Source: DATLFP01 sp035540955 (GTDB taxonomy: Bacteria > Actinomycetota > Acidimicrobiia > Acidimicrobiales > CADCSY01). From it: 16,552 nucleotides of DNA. This document shows positions 7,261-14,808 of the stretch, piece after piece (position 1 is the stretch's first letter; each line of letters starts with the position of its first letter). The position numbers were made by a program, and so were the translations under genes. Location: assembly GCA_035540955.1 (NCBI GenBank), contig DATLFP010000041.1:1-16552 (forward strand), written 5' to 3'. A model generated the notes under the pieces. The model was not told the DNA's origin. It searched no databases and saw only the letters and a program-made list of their open reading frames with translations.

Positions 7261-9414
7261 ATGTCGATCGCGATCACCGAAGACCACCGCGCCCTGGGCG
7301 ACACCGCCGCGGACCTGCTCGCCAAGCGGCGCGCCCGCCAGGCGGCGCGCGATCTGCTCGAGGCGCCGGTCGAGCCGTTGCCCGACCTGTGGTCCGACCT
7401 CGTCGAGCTGGGCTGGCTCGGCCTGCACGTCCCCGAGGAGCACGGCGGCTCCGGCTACACCCTCGAGGAGCTCGTGGTGGTGGTCGAGGAGCTGGGCCGG
7501 CAGGTGGCCCCCGGCCCCTTCGTGCCCACCGTCATCGCCAGCGCGGTGATCGCCGCCGCCGGCGACGATGCGGCGCGGGCCCGGTTCCTCCCCGGCCTGG
7601 CGGACGGGTCGACGACCGCGGGGATCGGCCTCTCGAGCGCGGTGACCCTCAGCGGGAGCACGGCGTCGGGCACCGCCGACGCCGTCCTCGGCGGCGGGCT
7701 GGCGACGATCATCGTGCTCCCCGCCGGCGACGACGTCGCCATCGTCGAGGTCGGCGACGGCGTCCGCGTCGAGACGCCCCGCAACCTCGACCCGACGCGG
7801 CGGTCGGCGAGGGTGACGCTCGACGGCGCGCCCGCCACGGTGCTCACCGGTGCTCGCCAGGTCTTCACCGACCTGGCGCGCGTGATCCTCTCGGCGGAGG
7901 CCGTCGGCGTCGCCCGCGAGTGCACCGACGCGGCCGCCGCCTACGCCAAGGAGCGGCTGCAGTTCGGCCGGGTGATCGGGACCTACCAGGCGGTCAAGCA
8001 CCACTGCGCCAACATGGCCGTGGCCACCGAGCTGGCCACGTCGGCCGTGTGGGACGCGGCGCGGGCTGCCGCGACCGGGGGCGACCAGCTCACGCAGGCG
8101 GCGGCGGTGGCCGCGTCGCTCGCCGGCCCGGCCGCCGACCTCTGCGCCAACCTGAACACCCAGGTGCACGGCGGCATCGCCATCACCTGGGAGCACGACG
8201 CCCACCTCTTCATGCGCCGGGCGACGACGCTGCTCGCCCTCCTCACCCCCGGTGCGGCCGCCGCCGAGCTGGTCGACCTCGCCCGGGCCGGCGTGACCCG
8301 GTCGAAGGCCGTCGAGCTGCCGCCCGAGGCCGAGGACATCCGGGCCGAGGTGCGCGCCTTCGCCGAGGCCATCAAGGGACTCTCGGCCGCCGAGCAGCGG
8401 GCCAAGCTGATCGAGACCGGCTACGTGATGCCCCACTGGCCCAAGCCCTACGGCCGGGCGGCGGGCGCCGTCGAGCAGCTGGTGATCGAGCAGGAGTTCG
8501 AGGCCGCCGGCGTCAAGCGGCCCGGCTACGGCATCACCGGCTGGGTGATCCTCACCCTGATCCAGTACGCCACCCCTGACCAGGTGGCGCGGTGGGTCGA
8601 ACCGGCCCTCAACCAGGACGTGATCTGGTGCCAGCTGTTCAGCGAGCCCGACGCCGGCTCCGACGCCGCCGGCATCAAGACCAAGGCCACGCGCGTCGAG
8701 GGGGGCTGGCTCGTCAACGGCCAGAAGGTGTGGACCAGCGGCGCGCACGTCGCCGGCATGGGCTTCGCCACCGTGCGCACCAACCCGGACGTGCCCAAGC
8801 ACGACGGCATCACCACGATGGTCATCGACATGCACGCCGAGGGTGTCGAGGTGCGGCCCCTCAAGATGACCACCGGCAACTCGGAGTTCAACGAGGTCTT
8901 CTTCAACGACGTCTTCGTGCCCGACGACGACGTCGTCGGCCCGGTCGACGGCGGCTGGACGGTGGCCCGGGCCACGCTCGGGAACGAGAGCGTGAGCATC
9001 GGCGGCGGCCAGGGCGGGATGTCGATGCCGGGCACGATGCTGGTCGCGCCGTTCGACGCCAACCCCGAGCGCCTCACCGGCGGCGCCGCCCGCGTCGGCC
9101 GCTACCTCGCCCAGCACCAGGCCATGGGGCTGCTGAACCTGCGCAGCGCCCACCGGGCCGTCGCCGGCGGGGAGCCCGGGCCGGAGGGGGCGATGACCAA
9201 GCTGATCCTGTCGGAGCTGGGCCACGACGCCGCTGCCATCCTCACCGAGCTCAACGGGCCCGAGGCCATCTACATGGACGGCGCCGGGGGGATGAGCAAC
9301 ATGCTCGTGCTCATGCACCGCGGCATGTCGATCGCCGGCGGCACCTCGGAGATCAAGCGCAGCCAGATCGGCGAGCGCATCCTCGGCCTCCCCCGCGACC
9401 CGCTCATCAAGTAG
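7261..9414 (+). CDS. Double-length (fused) acyl-CoA dehydrogenase, FadE34/ChsE3-like architecture
   Basis: The 717-residue product is two acyl-CoA dehydrogenase units in tandem. The first (about 1-350) ends with LQFGRVIGTYQAVKHH and TQVHGGIAITWEHDAHLFMRR motifs but lacks a recognisable FAD-binding TEPxAGSD motif. The second (about 358-717) has WCQLFSEPDAGSD near residue 456, KVWTSGA near 490 and the closing motif AGGTSEIKRSQIGERILGLPRDP near 689-711. The family oxidises acyl-CoA thioesters at C-alpha/C-beta with FAD and passes electrons to ETF. Fused proteins of about 710 residues, such as mycobacterial FadE34 (ChsE3), act on steroid side-chain CoA esters. Others in the family have unknown substrates. 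In MCAD-type enzymes the base is the Glu of YEGTS; here that position is Gly, so the base must lie elsewhere. No other steroid genes are nearby, so the substrate is open. It overlaps the convergent regulator gene by 8 nt. Confidence 0.9.
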   Translation: MSIAITEDHRALGDTAADLLAKRRARQAARDLLEAPVEPLPDLWSDLVELGWLGLHVPEEHGGSGYTLEELVVVVEELGRQVAPGPFVPTVIASAVIAAAGDDAARARFLPGLADGSTTAGIGLSSAVTLSGSTASGTADAVLGGGLATIIVLPAGDDVAIVEVGDGVRVETPRNLDPTRRSARVTLDGAPATVLTGARQVFTDLARVILSAEAVGVARECTDAAAAYAKERLQFGRVIGTYQAVKHHCANMAVATELATSAVWDAARAAATGGDQLTQAAAVAASLAGPAADLCANLNTQVHGGIAITWEHDAHLFMRRATTLLALLTPGAAAAELVDLARAGVTRSKAVELPPEAEDIRAEVRAFAEAIKGLSAAEQRAKLIETGYVMPHWPKPYGRAAGAVEQLVIEQEFEAAGVKRPGYGITGWVILTLIQYATPDQVARWVEPALNQDVIWCQLFSEPDAGSDAAGIKTKATRVEGGWLVNGQKVWTSGAHVAGMGFATVRTNPDVPKHDGITTMVIDMHAEGVEVRPLKMTTGNSEFNEVFFNDVFVPDDDVVGPVDGGWTVARATLGNESVSIGGGQGGMSMPGTMLVAPFDANPERLTGGAARVGRYLAQHQAMGLLNLRSAHRAVAGGEPGPEGAMTKLILSELGHDAAAILTELNGPEAIYMDGAGGMSNMLVLMHRGMSIAGGTSEIKRSQIGERILGLPRDPLIK

Positions 9415-10078
9415 AGCCGGGCGCGACGAGGCCGGACTCGTAGGCGATCATCACCAGCTGGGCGCGGTCGCGGGCGTCGAGCTTCATCAGCAGGCGGCTG
9501 ACGTGGGTCTTGACCGTCGCGTGGCTCACGTAGAGCTGGGCGGCGATCTCCGCGTTCGAGCCGCCGCGCGCCACCGCCTCGAGCACCTCCCGCTCGCGCT
9601 CGGTGAGCTGCTCGAGCACCGCCGCGGGCGCCGCCACGCCGGGATCAGGGCGATTGACGAACTCCTCGATGAGCCGGCGGGTGATCTTCGGCGAGATGAG
9701 CGCGTCGCCGGCGGCCACGACCTGCACCGCCTTGATCAGGTCGACCGGCAACGTGTCCTTCAGCAGGAAGCCGCTGGCGCCGGCCCGGAGTGCTTCGAGG
9801 ACGTACTCGTCGAGGTCGAACGTCGTGAGGATCACGACCCGCGTCTCGGCGAGCTCGGGATCGCCGGTGATGCGCCGCGTCGCCTCGAGCCCGTCCATCA
9901 CCGGCATGCGCACGTCCATGAGCACCACGTCGGGCCGCTCGCGGGCGACGAGCGCGACGGCTTCGGCGCCGTTGGCCGCCTCGCCGACGACGTCGATCCC
10001 CGGTTCGCCGTCGAGGAGCATGGTGAACCCGCTGCGGACGAGCGCCTGATCGTCGGCGACCACCACGCGGACGCTCAC
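9407..10078 (-). CDS. NarL/LiaR-family response regulator
   Basis: The 223-residue product has an N-terminal receiver with acidic pocket Asp9/Asp10, phospho-acceptor Asp55 (VVLMDVRMP), Thr85 and Lys107 (GFLLKD), all intact. A LuxR-type helix-turn-helix follows at about 155-215 (LTEREREVLEAVARG, then the recognition helix region SHATVKTHVSRLLMKL). It is a DNA-binding transcription factor activated by the sensor kinase encoded just upstream. The GTG start overlaps the kinase stop by 4 nt (GTGA), a typical coupled arrangement. It probably controls the divergent ABC exporter and perhaps its own operon, judged from gene order. DosR belongs to the same NarL superfamily, but the partner kinase here shows no heme/GAF sensor, so I do not identify this as DosR. 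Confidence 0.93.
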   Translation of the reverse strand: MSVRVVVADDQALVRSGFTMLLDGEPGIDVVGEAANGAEAVALVARERPDVVLMDVRMPVMDGLEATRRITGDPELAETRVVILTTFDLDEYVLEALRAGASGFLLKDTLPVDLIKAVQVVAAGDALISPKITRRLIEEFVNRPDPGVAAPAAVLEQLTEREREVLEAVARGGSNAEIAAQLYVSHATVKTHVSRLLMKLDARDRAQLVMIAYESGLVAPGST

Positions 10079-11280
10079 GCCGCGTCCCCGTACGGCAGGC
10101 GGGCGCGGACCCGGTAGCCGCCACCGGGGACCGGGCCGGCGGTCAGGTCACCGCCCCAGAGCTCGACCCGCTCGCGCATGCCGAGCAGCCCGTGACCGGT
10201 CGCGGCCGCCGCCTCGCCACTGGTGCTGGCGCCGGAGGCCGCCCCGCGCCCGTCGTCGAGGACCTCGACCGCCAGCGCGCCCGGCTGGTGCTCGACCGTC
10301 ACCTCGACCCTGCTGGTCGGTCCCGCGTGCTTCATGACGTTGGTGAGCGCTTCCTGCACGACGCGGAACGCCGAGAGCTGCACACCGGCGCTGATGCGCT
10401 CGCCGTCGAGCTCGGGCACGACCGACAGCACGACCGGCACCCCGGCGGCCCGCACGTCCTCGACGAGCTGTGGCAGATCGGCGAGGCCGGGCGCCGGGGC
10501 GTCGGCCCGAGCGCCCTGGCCGTCGCGGAGCACGCCGAGCAGGCGGCGCAGCTCGGTGAGCGTGCCGCGCGAGGTTGCCGAGATCGCGTCGAGGGCGGCC
10601 CGCGCCTGTTCGGGGCGGTCCTCCAGCACGTGCGCGCCCATCCCCGCCTGCACGGCGATCACCGACATCGAGTGAGCGACGACGTCGTGCAGCTCCTGGG
10701 CGATGCGGAGCCGTTCCTCGGCCAGTGCCCGCGCCGCGCTCTGACGGGCCACCTCGGCCCGCTCCTCCGCCTCCCGGACCCGCGCCTCCTGGGTCGCCCG
10801 CCGGCCCTGCATGGCGACGCCGACGACCCAGAACACCGTGAACATCGCCATGTTGCCGACTGCGCCCAACGTGTCGAGCCCCGGCGCGTCGGTCAGTCGC
10901 AGGGTGATCAGCGCCGCGTAGACCGCACCCAGTCCCACGCCGGCCCGTCCGAAGGAGTCCCACGCCCCCACGCTGTAGGTGAGCACCATCGCCGACAGCG
11001 GGAGGGAGCCCTCGGGCCAGTTGGCGTTGATGTGGGCGGTGATGGCGGCGCACGCCAGGAGCAGCCCGCCGAGCGGCGCCCGCCGGCGCAGGGCGATGGG
11101 AGCGCTCACGAGGACGGCGGTGAGGGAGGCCAGCGCGCCCGGCTCGGTCAGACCCTCCTCGATCTCCTGGCTGTGGATGGTCAGGAACCCGATGGCCGCG
11201 AACGCGGCGGCCAGCGCCGAGTCGACGGCGAGCGGAGGGAACGATCGCAGCCGATCCAGCTGCCGCTCCACCCAGGTCAC
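10075..11280 (-). CDS. Membrane sensor histidine kinase (HisKA_3/DesK-LiaS type)
   Basis: With GTG 11280 as the start the product has 401 residues. About four to five membrane segments cover residues 17-157, with short loops and no large extracellular sensor domain. A coiled linker (158-190) leads to the HisKA_3 dimerisation domain, with phospho-His198 in ELHDVVAHSM. The ATPase domain follows, with an N-box-like FRVVQEALTNVMKHAG and a G-box TGHGLLGMRERVELWGG. Small-sensor kinases of this kind often sense membrane state or signal through a partner ABC transporter. The start is chosen because TACGTT, a TANNNT -10 box, lies six bases before GTG 11280. A longer frame to 11463 would add 61 Arg/Pro-rich residues and run over the divergent gene's start. 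The gene is coupled to the response regulator. Confidence 0.92.
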   Translation of the reverse strand: MTWVERQLDRLRSFPPLAVDSALAAAFAAIGFLTIHSQEIEEGLTEPGALASLTAVLVSAPIALRRRAPLGGLLLACAAITAHINANWPEGSLPLSAMVLTYSVGAWDSFGRAGVGLGAVYAALITLRLTDAPGLDTLGAVGNMAMFTVFWVVGVAMQGRRATQEARVREAEERAEVARQSAARALAEERLRIAQELHDVVAHSMSVIAVQAGMGAHVLEDRPEQARAALDAISATSRGTLTELRRLLGVLRDGQGARADAPAPGLADLPQLVEDVRAAGVPVVLSVVPELDGERISAGVQLSAFRVVQEALTNVMKHAGPTSRVEVTVEHQPGALAVEVLDDGRGAASGASTSGEAAAATGHGLLGMRERVELWGGDLTAGPVPGGGYRVRARLPYGDAA

Positions 11281-11286
11281 CGATCG

Positions 11287-11292
11287 AACGTA
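11287..11292 (-). promoter_or_regulatory. -10 element (TACGTT) of the histidine kinase operon
   Basis: On the minus strand TACGTT is followed by CGATCG and GTG 11280, the same hexamer-six-start spacing as at the universal stress gene. A leaderless GTG mRNA is expected. An imperfect 12-bp palindrome (GGTCTCGCGACC, 11300-11311) lies just upstream and could be an operator. Confidence 0.5.
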
Positions 11293-11438
11293 CCGAACCG
11301 GTCTCGCGACCGCATCGGCCGTGCGACGGACTGCCGCGTCATCCTCGAGATGTACGCCCGGCGGCGGTCTGGAAACCGACCGGGAGCCGATGAGATCGAC
11401 GAGCGGACGGCGGATGGTGGGAGCACCAACCCCACACC

Positions 11439-11445
11439 AGGAGAA
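11439..11445 (+). promoter_or_regulatory. Ribosome binding site of the ABC ATPase gene
   Basis: AGGAGAA lies about eight to ten bases before ATG 11454, so this transcript has a leader, unlike the divergent kinase gene. The rest of the 173-nt region 11281-11453 holds the kinase promoter. I cannot point to a convincing -10 for the exporter; TACGCC at 11352-11357 is the best weak candidate. Confidence 0.5.
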
Positions 11446-11453
11446 CCACCGCC

Positions 11454-12236
11454 ATGACCGCAACCCTCACCACCGCTCCGGCGGCCCCCACCAGCCACCG
11501 CCCACCCGCCGGCCCGCCGGCGGCCCGGGCGGTGAACGCCTCCAAGTCCTACGGCAAGGGCGAGAGCGCCGTCCGCGCCCTCGACGGCATCGACGTCGAG
11601 TTCGCCGCCGCCCAGTTCACCGCCATCATGGGACCGTCCGGCTCCGGCAAGTCGACCCTGATGCACGCGCTCGCCGGCCTCGACGACCTGACCGACGGCA
11701 CCGTGTACCTCGGCGACGTCGACGTCACGAGCCTGAACGACCGCAAGCTCACGAAGCTGCGGCGCGACCGGCTCGGCTTCGTCTTCCAGGCCTTCAACCT
11801 GGTGCCGACGCTGACCGCACTGGAGAACATCACCCTCCCCATGGACCTCGCCGGTCGCAAGGCCGACCGCGAGTGGCTCGACCTCGTGATCGACACCGTC
11901 GGCCTCCGCGGGCGCCTGACCCATCGCCCGAGCGAGCTCTCGGGTGGCCAGCAGCAGCGCGTCGCCGTGGCCCGCGCCCTCGCCGGCCGACCCGACATCG
12001 TGTTCGCCGACGAGCCCACGGGGAACCTGGACAGCCGCACCGGCGCCGAGATCCTCGCCTTCATGCGGCTCGCCGTGCACGAGCTCGGTCAGACGATCGT
12101 CATGGTCACCCACGACCCGGTCGCCGCGTCCTACGCCGACCGCGTCGTCTTCCTCGCCGACGGGCGCATCGTCGACGAGCTGCTCGACCCCACCCCTGAG
12201 TCGGTCCTCGACCGCATGAAGAGCTTCGGAAGGTAA
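11454..12236 (+). CDS. ABC transporter ATPase, MacB/LolD type
   Basis: The 260-residue product is a complete nucleotide-binding domain: Walker A GPSGSGKST (60-68), Q-loop Gln112 (FVFQAFNLVPTLTALENI), signature LSGGQQQR (162-169), Walker B with Asp186-Glu187 (IVFADEPTGNLD) and switch His220 (VTHD). This is the pattern of the MacB/LolD/FtsE subfamily, which powers mechanotransmission permeases rather than classical importers. An extra tail of about 25 Ala/Pro/Thr residues precedes the domain. The next gene, four bases downstream, encodes the matching permease. Together they probably handle lipids, peptides or envelope-active antibiotics; the substrate cannot be read from sequence. The divergent kinase/regulator pair is the likely controller. 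Confidence 0.95.
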   Translation: MTATLTTAPAAPTSHRPPAGPPAARAVNASKSYGKGESAVRALDGIDVEFAAAQFTAIMGPSGSGKSTLMHALAGLDDLTDGTVYLGDVDVTSLNDRKLTKLRRDRLGFVFQAFNLVPTLTALENITLPMDLAGRKADREWLDLVIDTVGLRGRLTHRPSELSGGQQQRVAVARALAGRPDIVFADEPTGNLDSRTGAEILAFMRLAVHELGQTIVMVTHDPVAASYADRVVFLADGRIVDELLDPTPESVLDRMKSFGR

Positions 12237-12240
12237 GGCC

Positions 12241-14787
12241 ATGTTCAACCTCACTCGCAAGGGCCTCTGGGCCCACAAGGTGCGCTTCATGCTCACCGGC
12301 CTCGCCGTCGTGCTCGGCGTGGCGTTCATGTCGGGGACGATGATCCTCACCGACACCATCGGCAAGACCTTCGACGGGCTCTTCGAGACCACGAACGAGG
12401 GCATCGACGTCGTCGTCCGGCGCACCGCCGGCATCGAGGGCGAGTTCGCCGACGTGCAGGAGCGCGTCGACGCCACGGTCCTGGAGCAGGTGCGGGCGGT
12501 GGACGGCGTCGACGCCGCTGCCGGATCCGTCCAGGGCTTCGCCCAGCTCGTCGGGGCCGACGGCACCGCCATCACCTCCGAGGGCGTCGGCGGCACGATG
12601 GGCATGGCGTGGATCGACGACGAGCGCCTCAACCCGTTCCACATCTGGAGCGGCCGGACGCCGGCCGGACCGTCGGAGATCGTCCTCGATCAGCGCACGC
12701 TGGAGAGCCAGGGCTGGTCGATCGGCGACACCGTCGGTGTCCTCGGCCGCGACGCCACGGTTCCGATGACGATCGTCGGCACCGTCACCTTCGGTGAGCT
12801 CAAGGGCATCTCGGGGTTCTCGGTGATCGGGACCGACCCGTCGACGGCGCAGGCGATGTTCGCGCAGCCCGGCACCTACGACGCCGTCGTCGTCGCCGCC
12901 GAGGACGGCACGAGCGCCGACGATCTGGCAGCACGGATCACCGCTGCGATCGGGTCGCCCGAGCTCGAGGTCATCACCGGTGACGCCGACACCGACGAGA
13001 AGCAGGCGGCGTTCCGGGAGGACATGAGCTTCTTCAGCACCTTCCTGCTCGCCTTCGCCTACATCGCACTCTTCGTCGGGATGTTCATCATCTACAACAC
13101 CTTCTCGATCATCATCGCCCAGCGCATGCGGGAGATGGCGATGCTCCGGGCGGTCGGCGCCAGCCGCCGCCAGGTGCTCGGGGCTGTGCTCCTCGAGTCG
13201 GTCATGGTCGGCGCGGTGTCGGCGGCCGTCGGCCTGGGCGCCGGCGTGCTGATGTCGCTCGGGTTGCGCGGGTTGCTGGCCACGGCCGGCCTCGAGCTGC
13301 CCGGCGGCGACGTGGTGATCACCGGCAAGACGATCGTGACCGCCTTCGCCGTCGGCCTGTCGGTGACGCTCCTCTCCTCGGTCGGGCCCGCCGTGCGGGC
13401 CAGCCGCATCCGGCCGATCGCCGCGCTGCGGGACACCGCCGTCGAGCGCACCACCGCCTCGTTGCGGCGCACCGTGCTCGGCCTGGTGGTCCTCGGCGCC
13501 GGCGTCGTCGGGTTCGCGACCGGTGTCACCGGTTCGGGCAGTGGCGCCATGAGGACGCTCGGCCTCGGCATGCTGCTCGCCCTGCTGGGCATGTTCGTGC
13601 TCGGCCCCGTCATCGCCCGCCCGGTGATGCACGCGCTCGGCTTCCCCACCAAGCTGTCGGGCGCGGTCGGCAACCTCGCCCGGGAGAACGCCAAGCGCAA
13701 CCCCCGCCGCTCGGCGGCGACCGCGTCGGCGCTCATGATCGGCGTGGCGCTGGTGGCCTTCATCACCATCCTCGCCAGCTCGAGCAAGGCGTCCACCGCG
13801 GAGGCCGTCGACCGGTCGCTGCGTGCCGACTTCGTCATCGACTCCGGCTCATGGGGCGTCGGCGGGTTCGGCCCGTCGATCGAGGCGGCGATCGCCGCCC
13901 TCCCCGAGGTGGAGCTCCTGTCCCCGTTCCGGTCCGTGCCGGCGACGGTCGACGGGCGTGACGGCGAGGTGCTGTCGGTCGACACCGCCGTGGTCGAGGG
14001 CCTCATGGACCTCGAGGTGACCGCGGGTGCGATCGCCGACGTCACCGGCGACGGCATCGCGCTGTCGACCGGCAAGGCGGCCGAGCTCGGTGTCGGCCTC
14101 GGCGGCACCGTCACCGCGAGCTTCTCGGCCACGGGCGATGTCCCGCTGACCGTCCGCGCCGTGTTCGACGGCGACATCCTCGGGGCCGGCGCGACGAGCT
14201 ACATCGTCGGGCTCGACACCTTCGAGGCCAACGTCACCGACGTGTACGACCGCAAGGTGTTCGTGACGACCCACGACGGCGTCGACGCCGCCACCTCGTA
14301 CGCGGCGATCGATGCCGCGCTCGCCGGGTGGCCGAACGCCGAGCTCCAGGACCAGGCCAGCTTCAAGGAGTCGATCACGAAGGAGATCGACATGATGCTG
14401 AACCTGATCTACGGCCTGCTCGCCCTCGCCGTCATCATCGCCCTCATCGGCATCGCCAACACGCTCGCCCTCTCGGTGCACGAGCGGACCCGCGAGCTGG
14501 GGCTGCTCCGGGCGGTCGGGATGACCCGGCGCCAGCTGAAGACCGCCATCCGGTGGGAGTCGGTGCTGATCTCCCTGCTCGGCACCGGCCTCGGCTTCCT
14601 GCTCGGCTTCGGCGGGGCATGGGGCATCACCCAGACCATGGGCGACGAGGTCACCACGTTCGTGGTGCCCGGCGGGCAGCTGACCGTGATCCTGGCCCTC
14701 GCCGCGTTCGCCGGCGTGGTGGCCGCCCTCGGTCCCGCCCGCCGTGCCGCCCGCCTCAACGTCCTCGAGGCCATCGCCACCTCGTGA
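12241..14787 (+). CDS. FtsX/MacB-family ABC permease, duplicated (848 aa)
   Basis: The protein has an N-terminal TM (about 17-36) and a large extracytoplasmic MacB-type domain (about 40-265). A first FtsX core follows, with TMs at about 269-291, 315-340 and 364-385 and the cytoplasmic motif MREMAMLRAVGASRRQVL. Two linker TMs lie at about 411-430 and 440-463. A second half then repeats the plan: TM at 492-514, an extracytoplasmic domain at about 520-715, and TMs at 721-745, 775-795 and 814-833 with ERTRELGLLRAVGMTRRQL. Ten TMs with two extracytoplasmic domains is usual for actinobacterial permeases of this size. It couples to the upstream ATPase. GGAAGG, overlapping the end of the ATPase gene, serves as its ribosome site. 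It converges on the kinase gene with a 21-nt gap and no visible hairpin terminator. Confidence 0.94.
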   Translation: MFNLTRKGLWAHKVRFMLTGLAVVLGVAFMSGTMILTDTIGKTFDGLFETTNEGIDVVVRRTAGIEGEFADVQERVDATVLEQVRAVDGVDAAAGSVQGFAQLVGADGTAITSEGVGGTMGMAWIDDERLNPFHIWSGRTPAGPSEIVLDQRTLESQGWSIGDTVGVLGRDATVPMTIVGTVTFGELKGISGFSVIGTDPSTAQAMFAQPGTYDAVVVAAEDGTSADDLAARITAAIGSPELEVITGDADTDEKQAAFREDMSFFSTFLLAFAYIALFVGMFIIYNTFSIIIAQRMREMAMLRAVGASRRQVLGAVLLESVMVGAVSAAVGLGAGVLMSLGLRGLLATAGLELPGGDVVITGKTIVTAFAVGLSVTLLSSVGPAVRASRIRPIAALRDTAVERTTASLRRTVLGLVVLGAGVVGFATGVTGSGSGAMRTLGLGMLLALLGMFVLGPVIARPVMHALGFPTKLSGAVGNLARENAKRNPRRSAATASALMIGVALVAFITILASSSKASTAEAVDRSLRADFVIDSGSWGVGGFGPSIEAAIAALPEVELLSPFRSVPATVDGRDGEVLSVDTAVVEGLMDLEVTAGAIADVTGDGIALSTGKAAELGVGLGGTVTASFSATGDVPLTVRAVFDGDILGAGATSYIVGLDTFEANVTDVYDRKVFVTTHDGVDAATSYAAIDAALAGWPNAELQDQASFKESITKEIDMMLNLIYGLLALAVIIALIGIANTLALSVHERTRELGLLRAVGMTRRQLKTAIRWESVLISLLGTGLGFLLGFGGAWGITQTMGDEVTTFVVPGGQLTVILALAAFAGVVAALGPARRAARLNVLEAIATS

Positions 14788-14808
14788 CCCCGGCCGCCCC
14801 CTCGAGGC

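Larger units (their letters stand above)
7197..7263. repeat. Inverted-repeat divergent promoter region between flavoprotein and acyl-CoA dehydrogenase
   Basis: The 18-nt ends (7197-7214 and 7246-7263) are inverted copies with a single mismatch. Each contains a -10 box, the 7-nt leader and the start codon. The interior continues as an imperfect palindrome. The two genes therefore have nearly identical promoters facing away from each other across 61 bp. Confidence 0.8.

Noticed and set aside
7210..9318. A 702-codon minus-strand frame opposite the acyl-CoA dehydrogenase
   Set aside because: It is His/Gly/Val-rich, low in complexity and has no motif. The plus strand carries full acyl-CoA dehydrogenase motifs with a leaderless promoter.
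9407..10078. Calling the response regulator DosR because of the DosR-like boxes
   Set aside because: The partner kinase has a plain multi-TM sensor without GAF/heme domains, and the pair sits beside an ABC exporter. The recognition region TVKTHVSRLL also differs from the TVKNYVSRLL I recall for DosR.
11281..11463. 61-residue N-terminal extension of the histidine kinase
   Set aside because: It crosses the predicted -10 element and the start of the divergent ABC gene and is not membrane-like. GTG 11280 fits leaderless spacing.
12106..13632. A 508-codon minus-strand frame opposite the FtsX permease
   Set aside because: It consists of biased Asp/His/Arg/Gly repeats typical of an antisense shadow. 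It overlaps both exporter genes and has no ribosome site.
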